From an uncultured Clostridia bacterium (GTDB lineage Bacteria > Bacillota > Clostridia > Oscillospirales > CAG-382): 64,000 bases of DNA. The notes under the pieces are model-generated. The model saw only the letters and a list, made by a program, of their open reading frames with translations. It did not search any database and had not been told where the DNA came from. Both the position numbers and the translations under genes were made by a program. Every line of letters starts with the position of its first letter. The stretch's first letter is position 1. The DNA lies in NCBI GenBank assembly GCA_947628695.1, contig CANRAV010000013.1, forward strand, positions 1 to 64,000. The letters run 5' to 3'. Below, piece after piece: positions 54,935-64,000 of the stretch.

Positions 54935-56117
54935 TTATGTCTTCCCCCCTGTAGCGGGCAATGGCGGCGCAGTCCTTGTCGCCCCTGCCGGAAAGCGTTA
55001 CGACGATTATGTCGTCCTTCGCCATCTGCGGCGCAAGGCGCATTGAGTATGCAACTGCGTGCGCCGACTCTATCGCGGGGATTATCCCCTCCGTAACGGA
55101 GAGGTACTCGAAAGCCCTCACCGCCTCCTCGTCGGTTATCGGCACGTACTCTGCCCTTCCCGTGTCGTTAAGGAAGGCGTGCTCCGGCCCTATGCCGGGG
55201 TAGTCAAGCCCGGCGGAGATGGAATACACCGGCGCTATCTGCCCGTACCCGTCCTGGCAGAAGTAGGACTTCATACCGTGGAATATGCCGAGCCTGCCGA
55301 CGGCTATTGTAGCGGCGGTGTCGCCGGTGTCTATGCCTCTGCCGGCCGCCTCACAGCCTATAAGACGAACGCCCGGGTCGTCTATAAAGCCGTAAAAGCT
55401 GCCCATTGCGTTGGAGCCGCCGCCCACGCAGGCGACAACGGCACTTGGAAGCCTTCCTTCCTTTTCCGAAAGCTGCGCTCTTATCTCCCGCGAGATGACG
55501 GACTGAAAGTCGCGAACTATTGTGGGGAAGGGGTGCGGCCCCATTACGGAGCCGAGGCAGTAGTGCGTGTCGGCGATGCGTGAGGTCCACTCCCTGAGCG
55601 CTTCGGAAACTGCGTCCTTTAAAGTCGCCGTGCCGCTTTTGACCGCCCGCACCTCTGCGCCGAGCAGCCGCATGCGGTAGACGTTAAGCGCCTGCCTTTT
55701 TGTGTCCTCTTCGCCCATAAAGACGACGCACTCCATGTCCATAAGCGCAGCGGCCGTTGCCGTGGCAACGCCGTGCTGCCCCGCGCCGGTTTCGGCAATA
55801 AGGCGGGTCTTGCCCATCTTTTTTGCAAGCAGCGCCTGCCCCAGCACATTATTTATCTTATGCGAGCCGGTGTGATTTAGGTCTTCGCGCTTTAAATAAA
55901 TTTTAGCCCCTCCGAGGTCTTTCGTCATCTTTTCGGCAAAATAAAGGCGCGAGGGCCGCCCCGCATAGTCGCAAAGCAGCCTGTCAAGCTCCGCCGTGAA
56001 GCCCTTGTCGACCTTGTATTTGTTGTAGGCCTCTTCAAGCTCTATAACGGCGTTCATAAGCGTTTCCGGTATGTACTGCCCGCCGTGTATGCCGAAGCGT
56101 CCTTTTGCGTTGCTCAT
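54927..56117 (-). CDS. trpB: Tryptophan synthase beta chain
   Basis: 396 residues, TrpB1 type. PLP Lys in [48 protein letters not shown] (phosphate loop) and PAIESAHA. Condenses indole with serine. Overlaps trpF by 4 nt. The serine pathway genes serC-serA are elsewhere in this window. Confidence 0.97.
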   Translation of the reverse strand: MSNAKGRFGIHGGQYIPETLMNAVIELEEAYNKYKVDKGFTAELDRLLCDYAGRPSRLYFAEKMTKDLGGAKIYLKREDLNHTGSHKINNVLGQALLAKKMGKTRLIAETGAGQHGVATATAAALMDMECVVFMGEEDTKRQALNVYRMRLLGAEVRAVKSGTATLKDAVSEALREWTSRIADTHYCLGSVMGPHPFPTIVRDFQSVISREIRAQLSEKEGRLPSAVVACVGGGSNAMGSFYGFIDDPGVRLIGCEAAGRGIDTGDTAATIAVGRLGIFHGMKSYFCQDGYGQIAPVYSISAGLDYPGIGPEHAFLNDTGRAEYVPITDEEAVRAFEYLSVTEGIIPAIESAHAVAYSMRLAPQMAKDDIIVVTLSGRGDKDCAAIARYRGEDISE

Positions 56118-56722
56118 GTCTGTTCTCCTCTTCTGACGGCGTCTACAAACGCCGCCGCCTTTGCAAAGTCCTTGTGTCCGTCGGTCTCTATCCCCGTGCT
56201 TACGTCCACCGCGTAGGGGTGCAGCGCCTTTATCGCCGCCGCAACGTTCCCCGCGTCAAGCCCGCCCGCCAAAAAGTACGGCCGTCTTACGCCGCTTATA
56301 AGCGCGTGGTCAAAGGCGCGACCGCTGCCCGTGCCGGAGTCAAGCAGCACTATGTCCGCTTTGCTCTTCTCAGCCGCCTCCGCGTCACGCGCGCTCCTTA
56401 TTTGAAACGCCTTTATAACGGGCTTGCCCGTGCCTTTACGAAGCGCCCTTATGTAGGCGTCGTCTTCGTCCCCGTGCAGCTGCGCCGCGTCGATGACCCC
56501 CTCGCGGAGCAGGCGCGACACCTCTTTTATGTCCTCGTCTATAAACACGCCTACCGCGCATATCCCGCGCCTAAGCCGCGCTTTAAGCATAGCCGCCGCT
56601 TCCGGCGCTGTGTACCGCCGCCTGCCCTTTACAAAGACAAAGCCTATGTAGTCCGGGCACAGGTCGTTTGCGCAGTCGATGTCCTCCGGGCGCGTAAGCC
56701 CGCAAAGCTTTATTTTAGTCAT
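56114..56722 (-). CDS. trpF: Phosphoribosylanthranilate isomerase
   Basis: 202 residues. TIM barrel with [11 protein letters not shown] (catalytic Cys), [24 protein letters not shown] (catalytic Asp) and [11 protein letters not shown]. Overlaps trpB and trpC by 4 nt each. Confidence 0.95.
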   Translation of the reverse strand: MTKIKLCGLTRPEDIDCANDLCPDYIGFVFVKGRRRYTAPEAAAMLKARLRRGICAVGVFIDEDIKEVSRLLREGVIDAAQLHGDEDDAYIRALRKGTGKPVIKAFQIRSARDAEAAEKSKADIVLLDSGTGSGRAFDHALISGVRRPYFLAGGLDAGNVAAAIKALHPYAVDVSTGIETDGHKDFAKAAAFVDAVRRGEQT

Positions 56723-57501
56723 GCCCTTCCTCTAAGCTCCTTAAGCTTTGCGCTCTTGTCGGGTGCTCTCATTAGCGTTTCTCCAACAAGCACCGCGTCC
56801 ACGCCGAAATGGCGAAGCTTTTGCACGTCCCCGGCGCTTTTTATCCCGCTTTCGGAGACGAAAAGCACCCCCTCCGGCACCGCTTCCCTAAGCCTTAAGC
56901 TGTTTTCCGTGTCCACGGAAAAGTCCTTTAAATTGCGGTTGTTCACGCCTATAACCCGCGCACCGCAGGAGAGGGCGGTTTTTATCTCGTCCGCGCTGTG
57001 TGCCTCCGTAAGCGCCGAAAGCCCAAGGTCATCGCAAAGCCGCAGATACCCCTCAAGCTCCGCCGGCGGGAGGAGCGCGCATATAAGCAGTACCGCAGAC
57101 GCGCCAAGCAGCTTTGCCCCGTATATCATGTATTCGTCGACGGTGAAGTCCTTCCTAAGGCAGGGGACAGACACCGCGTGCGCTATGTCGTAAAGGTGCT
57201 TTGCGCTCCCCAAAAACCGTGTCGGCTCGGTCAGCACGGAAATGCAGTCTGCCCCTGCTTCTTCGTACTCCTTCGCTGTCTCTAAGTATCGGTAGTCCTC
57301 GGCTATAACGCCCTTGGAAGGGGAGGCCTTTTTGCACTCGCATATAAAAGCGATGTCGTCTGTCTTAAGCGCGTTTTCAAATTCAAAGCCGCCCTTCGGC
57401 AGGGCAAAAGCCGCCTTCCGCAGCTCCTCTGCCGGGTGCGCCTTCTTCGCCTCTTCCACCCTCTCCCGGGCGGAAGCCGCCAGCGTGTCAAGCACCGTCA
57501 T
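56719..57501 (-). CDS. trpC: Indole-3-glycerol-phosphate synthase
   Basis: 260 residues. [14 protein letters not shown] (catalytic Lys region), [39 protein letters not shown] and [12 protein letters not shown]. Standalone TrpC, not fused to TrpF. Overlaps trpD by 4 nt. Confidence 0.96.
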   Translation of the reverse strand: MTVLDTLAASARERVEEAKKAHPAEELRKAAFALPKGGFEFENALKTDDIAFICECKKASPSKGVIAEDYRYLETAKEYEEAGADCISVLTEPTRFLGSAKHLYDIAHAVSVPCLRKDFTVDEYMIYGAKLLGASAVLLICALLPPAELEGYLRLCDDLGLSALTEAHSADEIKTALSCGARVIGVNNRNLKDFSVDTENSLRLREAVPEGVLFVSESGIKSAGDVQKLRHFGVDAVLVGETLMRAPDKSAKLKELRGRA

Positions 57502-58517
57502 ACGGCGTTGCTTGCGGCGGCGAAGGCCTCCAGCGTCTTAAGCGCCTTCCCGCTGTCGATAAGAGACGCGGCAAGGGATACGCCCTCCTCCATGCTTTCC
57601 GCCTTTTCGGCAATGTACAGCGCCGCGCCGGCGTTAAGCAGCACGGCGTTGCGCTTGTGCCCCTTTTCGCCTTCAAGTACGGCGCGGGTTATGCGGGCGT
57701 TTTCCTCCGGGCTGCCGCCCTTAAGGTCCTCTTTTGCGCATCTTTCAAAGCCGAACTGCTCCGGCGTTATCACAAAGGATTTAAACCAGCCGTCGCGTAT
57801 CTCGCAGACGGAGGTCGGCGCGCTTAAAGAGATTTCGTCCAGCTTGTCGCGCCCGTAAACCACCATCCCGCGTCTTACGCCGAGGCTTGACAGAACCTCG
57901 GCCAGCGGTTCCACAAGGTATTCGTCGTACACGCCCAAAAGCTGCATAGAGGGCATGCCGGGGTTAGTAAGCGGCCCTAAGATGTTGAAAACCGTCCTAA
58001 AGCCCAGTTCTTTTCTTATCGGAGCCACGTATTTCATCGAAAGGTGGTACTTCTGCGCGAAGAAGAAGCACATGCCGACCTCCCGAAGCAGCTTCACGCA
58101 CATTTCGGGGTCTTGCTGTATATTGACCCCAAGCGCCTCCAGACAGTCGGCCGTGCCGCACTGCGAGGACGCGGCGCGGTTGCCGTGCTTTGCCACCTTA
58201 ACGCCGCCGGCAGCCGCGACGAAAGCCGCGGTTGTGGAGATGTTGAAGCTGTGCGCGTTGTCGCCGCCGGTGCCCACTATTTCAAATACCTCCATGCCCG
58301 TGTCCACCTTGACCGCGTGGTCGCGCATTGCGGCGGCGCAGCCGGCAATTTCGTCCTTCGTCTCCGCCCTTGCGCTCTTTGTCGAAAGCGCGGAAAGGAA
58401 CGCGGCGTTCTGCGTGGGCGTGGTTTCGCCACTCATTATCTCGTTCATAACGGCATAGGCCTCGTCATAAGTGAGGTCTTCCTTGTTTACCGTCTTTACT
58501 ATGGCTTCTTTTATCAT
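57498..58517 (-). CDS. trpD: Anthranilate phosphoribosyltransferase
   Basis: 339 residues, standard. [21 protein letters not shown] binds [24 protein letters not shown] and [17 protein letters not shown] are conserved. N-terminal residues are the glycosyltransferase helical domain. No TrpG fusion. Overlaps trpG by 4 nt. Confidence 0.96.
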   Translation of the reverse strand: MIKEAIVKTVNKEDLTYDEAYAVMNEIMSGETTPTQNAAFLSALSTKSARAETKDEIAGCAAAMRDHAVKVDTGMEVFEIVGTGGDNAHSFNISTTAAFVAAAGGVKVAKHGNRAASSQCGTADCLEALGVNIQQDPEMCVKLLREVGMCFFFAQKYHLSMKYVAPIRKELGFRTVFNILGPLTNPGMPSMQLLGVYDEYLVEPLAEVLSSLGVRRGMVVYGRDKLDEISLSAPTSVCEIRDGWFKSFVITPEQFGFERCAKEDLKGGSPEENARITRAVLEGEKGHKRNAVLLNAGAALYIAEKAESMEEGVSLAASLIDSGKALKTLEAFAAASNAV

Positions 58518-59092
58518 TGTGAAAGGTCCCCCTGTAAAAAGTTCTTAAGCATCCTTCCGCCGTCCGGCGTAAGTATCGACTCCGGATGGAACTGCACGCC
58601 GAAAATGGGGTATTCCCTGTGGCGCACAGCCATAATCTGCCCGTCCTCCGTCTCCGCCGTCACGGCAAGGCAGGCGGGAAGCGTCGCCCTGTCAGCCGCA
58701 AGGGAATGGTACCTTGCCGCAGGCGCCCTCTCCGGGCAGCCCTTAAAAAGCGGGCAGCACGTGTCAAACAAAACTACAGACTGCTTGCCGTGCATAAGCT
58801 CCTTCGCGTAGGTTATCCTCGCGCCGAAGGCCGCACATATCGCCTGGTGCCCAAGGCACACGCCGAGGGTAGGTATGTCCTTCCCAAGCGTGCGAACCGC
58901 CTCTATTATAATTCCCGCGTCCTCCGGTCTTCCGGGTCCGGGGGAGATGATAAGCCTGCGCGGCTGCAGTGCGCGTATCTCCTCCACCGTCATTTCGTCG
59001 TTCCTTATGACCTTTATGTCCGGGTCGGTCTCGCCCACAAGCTGGTAAAGGTTGTACGAAAAGCTGTCGTAATTGTCTATAAGCAGAACCAT
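58514..59092 (-). CDS. trpG: Anthranilate synthase component II (glutamine amidotransferase)
   Basis: 192 residues. Class I amidotransferase triad: Cys in [14 protein letters not shown], His/Glu in [12 protein letters not shown]. Starts [19 protein letters not shown]; supplies ammonia to TrpE. Shares one base (TAATG type) with the trpE stop. Confidence 0.96.
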   Translation of the reverse strand: MVLLIDNYDSFSYNLYQLVGETDPDIKVIRNDEMTVEEIRALQPRRLIISPGPGRPEDAGIIIEAVRTLGKDIPTLGVCLGHQAICAAFGARITYAKELMHGKQSVVLFDTCCPLFKGCPERAPAARYHSLAADRATLPACLAVTAETEDGQIMAVRHREYPIFGVQFHPESILTPDGGRMLKNFLQGDLSQ

Positions 59093-60555
59093 TATTCCAC
59101 CTCTTTCGCAAGATACAGCGCCGTAAGCGAGGACTTTGCCTTGTTAAGGCACTCCTCGTACTCCTTTTCGGGGTCGGAGTCGGCCACTATGCCCGCGCCG
59201 CTGCGCACAAACACCCTGCCGTTTTTCTTGTAGGCTATGCGTATGGCGATGCACACGTCCATGTTCCCCGTAAAGTCAATGTACCCTATGGCGCCGCCGT
59301 ATATGCCGCGGCGGTTGTTCTCCGTCTCCGCTATAAGCCTGCAGGCGCGTATCTTCGGCGCACCGGAAAGCGTCCCGGCCGGAAGCACCGCCTCTATCGC
59401 GTCAAGCGCGTCCTTCCCGTCCCGTATCTCGCCGCGCACGGTGGAACCGATGTGCATAACGTGCGAGTAACGCTGTATCTCCCTAAGCTTTTCCACCTCT
59501 ACCGTGCCGAATCGGCACAGCTTGCCTAAGTCGTTCCGGCCGAGGTCTACAAGCATGTTGTGCTCCGCAAGCTCCTTTTCGTCGGAAAGCAGCTCTTCCT
59601 CAAGAGCCTTGTCCTCTTCCTCCGTCTTTCCCCTCGGCCTCGTCCCGGCAAGGGGGAAGGTGTGCAGAACGCCGTCCTCCAGCTTAACAAGCGTCTCCGG
59701 CGACGCACCCGCTACCTCCATATCGGAGCCGGAGAAGTAGAACATGTATGGAGAGGGGTTTACAGTCCGCAGCACGCGGTAGGTGTCGAAAAGGCTGCCC
59801 TCAAAGGGGGCGCTGAGCCTATTGGAGAGTACGGCCTGGAATATATCCCCCTCGCGTATGTGGCGCTTCGCCTTCTCCACCATGGCGCAGTACGTTTCCT
59901 TGTCGAAAAGCGGCGTCACCTCGCCAAGGAGCCTGCCCGCAGGCTCTTCCTTCTTCCGACCGGTCTTCAAAAGCTCCGCAAGCGCGCATATATCGCGAGT
60001 CGCCTTGTTGTACCCCGTCTCCGGATCGTCAAGGGACATGTTGGCGATAAGCACAATCTTCTGCTTTACGTTGTCAAAGGCTATGACCTTGTCGAAAAGC
60101 ATAAGGTCAACGTCCTTAAATCTCTCGCTGTCCTCCGTCTCGCACCTTACGCTCGGCTCGCTGTAGCCTAAGTACTCGTAGGAAAAGTAGCCCACAAGCC
60201 CGCCCGTAAACGGCGGCAGCCCCTCTATGCGCGGGCTTTTGTACTCCGCCAAAATGCCGCGCAGCACGTCCGACGGGTCGTCCGTCTCAAAGCTCAAATC
60301 CCCTGCCTTCATGTGCCCGCATTCGCAGGTTATCTCCGTCTTCGGGTCAAAGCCGAGGAAGGTGTATCGGCCCCAGGTCTCGTCGGCAACGGCCGACTCC
60401 AGCATATAGCAGTGGGACGAAACGTTCTTCAATATCCGCATCGCCTCTATGGGCGTGGTAAAATCGGACAAAATCTCGGCACATACGGGCATGACCCTGT
60501 ATCTGCCGTCTGCCGCAAAAGCCTTCGCTTTCTCAAGCGTCGGAAAAAAGTTCAT
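59092..60555 (-). CDS. trpE: Anthranilate synthase component I
   Basis: 487 residues from ATG 60555 (AGGAGGG 9 nt upstream; track start 60582 rejected). Chorismate-binding family: LLESAVADETWGRY near the N-terminus (tryptophan feedback site, L-E-S), then GAGPSPYMFYF-type block, AGTRPRGKTEEED, ELAEHNMLVDLGRNDLG, HVMHIGSTV, PAGTLSGAPKIRA and RSGAGIVADSDPEKEYEE. First gene of the operon. Confidence 0.96.
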   Translation of the reverse strand: MNFFPTLEKAKAFAADGRYRVMPVCAEILSDFTTPIEAMRILKNVSSHCYMLESAVADETWGRYTFLGFDPKTEITCECGHMKAGDLSFETDDPSDVLRGILAEYKSPRIEGLPPFTGGLVGYFSYEYLGYSEPSVRCETEDSERFKDVDLMLFDKVIAFDNVKQKIVLIANMSLDDPETGYNKATRDICALAELLKTGRKKEEPAGRLLGEVTPLFDKETYCAMVEKAKRHIREGDIFQAVLSNRLSAPFEGSLFDTYRVLRTVNPSPYMFYFSGSDMEVAGASPETLVKLEDGVLHTFPLAGTRPRGKTEEEDKALEEELLSDEKELAEHNMLVDLGRNDLGKLCRFGTVEVEKLREIQRYSHVMHIGSTVRGEIRDGKDALDAIEAVLPAGTLSGAPKIRACRLIAETENNRRGIYGGAIGYIDFTGNMDVCIAIRIAYKKNGRVFVRSGAGIVADSDPEKEYEECLNKAKSSLTALYLAKEVE

Positions 60556-60603
60556 TAAAGACGCCCTCCTTTCGGGGCACATTAAAAGCGCAGCGTGCTT
60601 TAC

Positions 60604-60623
60604 TGTTTTACTTTGCTAAAACA
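60604..60623 (-). promoter_or_regulatory. Candidate operator palindrome at the trp transcription start
   Basis: TGTTTTA-CTTTGC-TAAAACA, a 7+7 perfect inverted repeat just downstream of the trp -10 hexamer, where a bound repressor would block initiation. The leader between promoter and trpE is only ~70 nt, too short for a T-box, and shows no Trp-rich leader peptide. A repressor such as TrpR/YerC is possible but not shown. Confidence 0.5.
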
Positions 60624-60630
60624 CGCGTAA

Positions 60631-60659
60631 AGTATAGCACTTTTCCGCCGTTTTGTCAA
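60631..60659 (-). promoter_or_regulatory. Sigma-A promoter for trpEGDCFBA
   Basis: Minus strand TTGACA (60654-60659), 17 nt, TATACT (60631-60636), ~76 nt upstream of the trpE ATG. Confidence 0.85.
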
Positions 60660-60704
60660 CCGTTTCGGCGGCATTTTGCGCCGCCGCAGGCTAAAAAATA
60701 GCTG

Positions 60705-60733
60705 TTGACAATTTTTACTGCATATGTTAAACT
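60705..60733 (+). promoter_or_regulatory. Sigma-A promoter for the mmgE cluster
   Basis: TTGACA (60705-60710), 17 nt, TAAACT (60728-60733), ~85 nt upstream of the mmgE ATG. Divergent from the trp promoter, with a GC hairpin between them (CGGCGG/CCGCCG). Confidence 0.8.
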
Positions 60734-60818
60734 CAATATGTTTAATAATACGTTTTAACGGTTATTTCGGCAGCGTCTTGGCATTCCGCCGCAGGTGCTG
60801 CTTTTTACGGAGAATTAA

Positions 60819-62165
60819 ATGATACGTGACATTACGGGGAAATTGGCGCGTCTGACGGCAAACGCCGTTATAGACAAAGGGCTTTTTGAAAAGACAAGGC
60901 AGATAATAGCGGACTATATATGCGCGTCCTTTGCCGGGTACGCCTGCAACAGGCAGTTCAACAGGGCCGTGGAGGGCGTTTACATGGGGCTTGCGGGCGG
61001 GGAGAGCGCTTCCGTTTTCGGCAGTGAAAAGCGGCTTCCCGTCTGCACCGCCGCCTTTATGAACGCCGTTTACGCGCACGGCGCGGACATGGACGACGGC
61101 AACAGGAACGCCATGGGACACATCGGCGCAAGCGTTGTGTCCGCGGTTATGGCTGCGGCGGAGGCGTTTCACAAGACCGAGGACGAGGTGCTTCGCGCTA
61201 TAGTCGTCGGCTATCAGGTGTTTACAAGGCTTGCCGGCGCGTGTCAGCCCGGCATGATAAGGCGTGGCGTCCATTCCACAGGCGCCGCGGGTGCCGTCGC
61301 CTGCGCTGCGGCGTGCGCTTACCTGCTTGGCGGGAATGAGACGGAGGTCGCAAGCGCCGTGTCTATGGCTGCGACGCAGGCAAGCGGGCTTTTGATTGTG
61401 GGCGAGACGGGGCAGCTTGTAAAGCCGCTCAGCCCCGCGCGCGCGGCGGAGACGGGGGTTTTCTCGGCAATGCTTGCAAAGCGCGGGATAGTGGGGCCGG
61501 ACAACCCGCTTGAAAGCGTAAAGGGGTGGATACACGCCTTCACGGACGAGTTTGACGAGGACTTTATGTTTGACGGGTTCGAGCGCTTTAATGCCGTGAA
61601 CGAGTGCTATTTCAAGCCCTATCCCTCCTGCCGGCACACTCAGTGCTGCATAGAGGCGGGCATAGACCTGCACGGCAGCGTCGACACGGACGCGATAGAC
61701 GCGGTGAATGTTTACATATATGAAAACGCGATAAACCTTGCCGGCGTCATACCGTACCCGAAAAGCGCGGACGAGGCGAAGTTTTCGATATACTACACGC
61801 TTGCGTGTGCGCTTTGCCTCGGCAGGTTCGGGCTGGAGCAGCTTGAGGTGGAAAGGGTTGACAAAGCGGTGTGGGCGCTTATACCGAAGATAAAGCTTAT
61901 ACCGGACAGCTCCATGGAGGATCGCAGCCGCGGCATACGCGGCGCAAGGGTGGAGGTTGTGTGCGGCGGCAGCCGGGAGGAGAGAACAGTGCTTATCCCC
62001 AAGGGCGACCCGGAGCATCCCTTCGGCTGGGACGACATCTCCGCAAAGCTTGTGCAGTGCGCCGCGGGCAGCCTTGACAGGCAGGGCTGCGAAAGGCTCA
62101 TAGGGCGCGTTCGCGCCCTCGGCGGCAGCGGCGAGTTTTCATACGCCCGTCTGTTTGAACGTTAA
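60819..62165 (+). CDS. MmgE/PrpD family protein
   Basis: 448 residues. MmgE/PrpD fold: helical domain 1 with ADYICASFAGYA, AAFMNAVYAHGADMDDG, then GYQVFTRLAGACQPGMIRRGVHSTGAAG and AATQASGLLIVGETGQLVKPLSPARAAETG, and domain 2 with KPYPSCRHTQC. Family members are 2-methylcitrate dehydratases, cis-aconitate decarboxylases and iminodisuccinate epimerases. The exact substrate is not readable. Followed by an aldo-keto reductase. Confidence 0.9.
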   Translation: MIRDITGKLARLTANAVIDKGLFEKTRQIIADYICASFAGYACNRQFNRAVEGVYMGLAGGESASVFGSEKRLPVCTAAFMNAVYAHGADMDDGNRNAMGHIGASVVSAVMAAAEAFHKTEDEVLRAIVVGYQVFTRLAGACQPGMIRRGVHSTGAAGAVACAAACAYLLGGNETEVASAVSMAATQASGLLIVGETGQLVKPLSPARAAETGVFSAMLAKRGIVGPDNPLESVKGWIHAFTDEFDEDFMFDGFERFNAVNECYFKPYPSCRHTQCCIEAGIDLHGSVDTDAIDAVNVYIYENAINLAGVIPYPKSADEAKFSIYYTLACALCLGRFGLEQLEVERVDKAVWALIPKIKLIPDSSMEDRSRGIRGARVEVVCGGSREERTVLIPKGDPEHPFGWDDISAKLVQCAAGSLDRQGCERLIGRVRALGGSGEFSYARLFER

Positions 62166-62178
62166 GGAGGTACGACAT

Positions 62179-63150
62179 ATGCCCGAAAACAGGGTTGACT
62201 TTATACTTGGCACAATGACCTTCGGCGAGTCGGTTTTCGGCTCCGACGCCGAAAAGATAATAGAAAGCTACAGGCAGCTCGGCGGGACGGAGCTTGACAC
62301 TGCCTACGTGTACAACAACGGCAAAAGCGAGCTTATCATAGGCGATGTGCTTGAAAAGACGGGGAAGGGGAGCCTTAAGGTTTCCACCAAGGTGAACCCG
62401 AGGGTCACCGGCAGGCTTGACGGCGACGCGGCGATAAGCCAGCTTGAAGAGTCGCTGCGCAGGCTTCGCCTTGACAGTGTGGACACGTTCTACCTGCACT
62501 TTCCCGACCCGGTTACGCCCATAGATTCCGTGCTTGCCGCCTGCGACAGCCTGCATAAGCGCGGTCTGTTCGCAAATCTCGGGTTAAGCAACTTCCCGGC
62601 CTGGCTTGTCGCGGAGGTTTACAACCACTGCAAGTCGCACGGCTACGTGCTGCCCACGGTTTACGAGGGGATATACAACCCGCTTACCAGGGCTGCGGAG
62701 GCGGAGCTTGACTTTGCGCTTGACTACTACGGCATTCGCTTCACGGCCTACAATCCGCTTTGCGGCGGCCTGCTTACGGGCAAATACAAGGGCTTCGACG
62801 ACGCACCCTCCGACGGGCGCTTTACGCACAGGCCGAACTACAAAAACAGGTACTGGAAGCCGTCGTTCTTCTCCGCCGTCGCCTTCTTGGGGGCGGAGTG
62901 TGAGAAGTGCGGCATAGGCCTTATAGAGGCGACCTACAGGTGGCTTTGCTTCCACTCCATGCTTAAGGCGGATCGCGGCGACGCCGTTATAGTGGGCGTC
63001 TCAAAGCCGGAACAGCTTGCCTCTAACATAAGCGCGGCGGAAAACGGTCCCCTTCCGGAGGGGCTTACGGCCGCCTTCGACACCGCCCGGGACATGTGCA
63101 AAGCGGACAGCCCGGAGTATTTCAGGTTCTACGGGACCGGCGCTAACTGA
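62179..63150 (+). CDS. Aldo/keto reductase
   Basis: 323 residues from ATG 62179 (AAGGAGG 9 nt upstream; the track start 62155 overlaps mmgE). (beta/alpha)8 NADPH reductase of the AKR7/aflatoxin-aldehyde-reductase type: catalytic D-Y-K-H as LDTAYVYNNG (D, Y), KVSTKVNP (K), DTFYLHFPD (H). SNFPAWLVAEV, YNPLCGGLLTGKY and IVGVSKPEQLASNI are typical. Probably acts on an aldehyde made by its neighbours. Confidence 0.9.
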   Translation: MPENRVDFILGTMTFGESVFGSDAEKIIESYRQLGGTELDTAYVYNNGKSELIIGDVLEKTGKGSLKVSTKVNPRVTGRLDGDAAISQLEESLRRLRLDSVDTFYLHFPDPVTPIDSVLAACDSLHKRGLFANLGLSNFPAWLVAEVYNHCKSHGYVLPTVYEGIYNPLTRAAEAELDFALDYYGIRFTAYNPLCGGLLTGKYKGFDDAPSDGRFTHRPNYKNRYWKPSFFSAVAFLGAECEKCGIGLIEATYRWLCFHSMLKADRGDAVIVGVSKPEQLASNISAAENGPLPEGLTAAFDTARDMCKADSPEYFRFYGTGAN

Positions 63151-63163
63151 AAGGGGTGCGGCA

Positions 63164-64000
63164 ATGCTTGACCAAAAGAAATTTTTCGAGGCTTTAAATA
63201 AAAACGGCGTGCGCTTTTTCACGGGCGTTCCGGATTCGTACCTGAACGGCTTCTGCAACTATGCGCTGGCGAATTTCCCGAAGGACAACGTGATAGCTGC
63301 CAACGAGGGCAACGCCGTCGCCATAGCGGCGGGGCACTACTTCGCGACGAAGTCCGTACCGCTTGTTTACATGCAGAACTCGGGGCTTGGCAACGCGGTG
63401 AACCCGCTTGCGTCCCTCGTCGACGCGGACGTATACTCTGTGCCGATGCTTCTGCTTATAGGCTGGCGAGGGCAGCCCGGCACGGGCGACTGGCCGCAGC
63501 ACAAGCGGCAGGGCGAGATAACGGAAGGCATGCTTGACCTTTTGGGCATACCGCACACGGTGCTTGAGGACGACGACGAAAAGGCGAAGGAGGCCGTGGA
63601 TGCGGCCGCGTCCTTTGCCTGCACGCACAAAACCCCCTACGCGCTTATCGCGCCCAAAGGGGTGCTTGCGGGGGACAAGGGCAACAACAAAGACGGCAAA
63701 TACCCCCTAAGCCGCGAGCAGGCAATAGAGCTTGTGCTTGACACCCTCCCGAAGGACACCGTCTACCTTGCAACCACCGGCAGGGCGACGCGGGAGCTTT
63801 TCTTCCTGCGTGAGCGCAGGGGAGAGGGCAAGGAAAACGACTTTCTGAACGTCGGCTCCATGGGGCACGCGTCTTCGGTTGCTTTGGGCATAGCCCTTGC
63901 GAGGAAGGGAAGAAGGGTCGTTTGCTTCGACGGCGACTCTGCCGCGATAATGCACCTTGGCGCGCTTACCATGCAAAGCAAGCTTTGCTGTCCCAATTTC
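63164..64000 (+). CDS. Phosphonopyruvate decarboxylase-like TPP enzyme, 3' end outside the window
   Basis: The first 279 residues, in frame to the window edge and missing from the ORF track for lack of a stop. ATG 63164 has AAAGGGG upstream. PYR domain: GVPDSYLNGFCNY, NEGNAVAIAAGHY (catalytic Glu), MQNSGLGNAVNPL, GWRGQPGTGDWPQHKRQG; PP domain begins VGSMGHASSVALGIALARK and GDSAAIMHLGAL. Members decarboxylate phosphonopyruvate to phosphonoacetaldehyde; sulfopyruvate is the main alternative. Confidence 0.9.
   Translation, partial: MLDQKKFFEALNKNGVRFFTGVPDSYLNGFCNYALANFPKDNVIAANEGNAVAIAAGHYFATKSVPLVYMQNSGLGNAVNPLASLVDADVYSVPMLLLIGWRGQPGTGDWPQHKRQGEITEGMLDLLGIPHTVLEDDDEKAKEAVDAAASFACTHKTPYALIAPKGVLAGDKGNNKDGKYPLSREQAIELVLDTLPKDTVYLATTGRATRELFFLRERRGEGKENDFLNVGSMGHASSVALGIALARKGRRVVCFDGDSAAIMHLGALTMQSKLCCPNF

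Overview
The window reads as chromosomal DNA of a GC-rich, gut-type Bacillota (class Clostridia, most like Oscillospirales/Christensenellales; genus not assignable by eye). The reasons are the gene set (IreB, PASTA kinase with PP2C phosphatase, RemA-like DUF370, YitT, DUF1846, minimal SufC/SufB pair, LTA-synthase-like enzyme), near-consensus TTGACA-17-TATAAT promoters, AGGAGG ribosome sites, frequent TTG/GTG starts, and a bile-salt-hydrolase-like enzyme. Protein genes use ATA (Ile), AGG (Arg) and CTT (Leu) heavily despite high GC. No rRNA, tRNA or CRISPR array was seen.

Layout. 1-1.6 kb: a 74-nt (ACAG)n tract followed by three diverged, frame-staggered copies of the C-terminal end of an EcoRI-family adenine methyltransferase, then a DUF262-HNH nuclease gene. 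1.8-6.7 kb (minus): DUF5685-pheS-pheT-ireB-small unknown. 6.9-11.9 kb (plus): dgt-dnaG-rpoD-J-domain protein-membrane protein. 11.9-25.2 kb (plus): one long housekeeping run from a consensus promoter, yicC-remA-gmk-rpoZ-priA-def-fmt-yugP-rsmB-rlmN-PP2C-PASTA kinase-rsgA-pssA. 25.2-32 kb: rpmE, hflX, a lipoprotein, yitT (minus), DUF1846, uracil permease. 32-36 kb (minus): serC-serA-sugar isomerase-like-C39-like. 36.2-40.3 kb (plus): sufC-sufB and surface or lipoprotein genes. 40.8-46 kb (minus): bile-salt-hydrolase-like gene, LTA-synthase-like sulfatase, and a three-domain GT8/VTT/CDP-alcohol phosphatidyltransferase fusion. 46.2-48.7 kb (minus): feoAB fusion with a Cys-rich FeoB partner. 48.9-54 kb (minus): two SHOCT-type membrane proteins and a VTC/DUF4956/beta-helix lipoprotein cluster. 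54.1-60.6 kb (minus): a complete trpEGDCFBA operon. 60.7-64 kb (plus): MmgE/PrpD, aldo-keto reductase and a truncated phosphonopyruvate-decarboxylase-like gene.

Connections. IreB, its kinase and its phosphatase homologues are all present, giving a full PASTA signalling set in one window. The fusion protein and the LTA-synthase-like enzyme plausibly make a membrane glycolipid or polyglycerophosphate-type polymer. Three dispersed copies of a ~178-nt, three-hairpin element each lie 20-25 nt past the stop codon of a minus-strand gene; two of them sit next to MITE-like inverted-repeat elements.

The most unusual locus is the left edge: a hypermutable tetranucleotide tract in front of three alternative methyltransferase tails, one in each reading frame, only the last of which overlaps the start of the nuclease gene. 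All functional calls are from reading the sequence; no database search was run.
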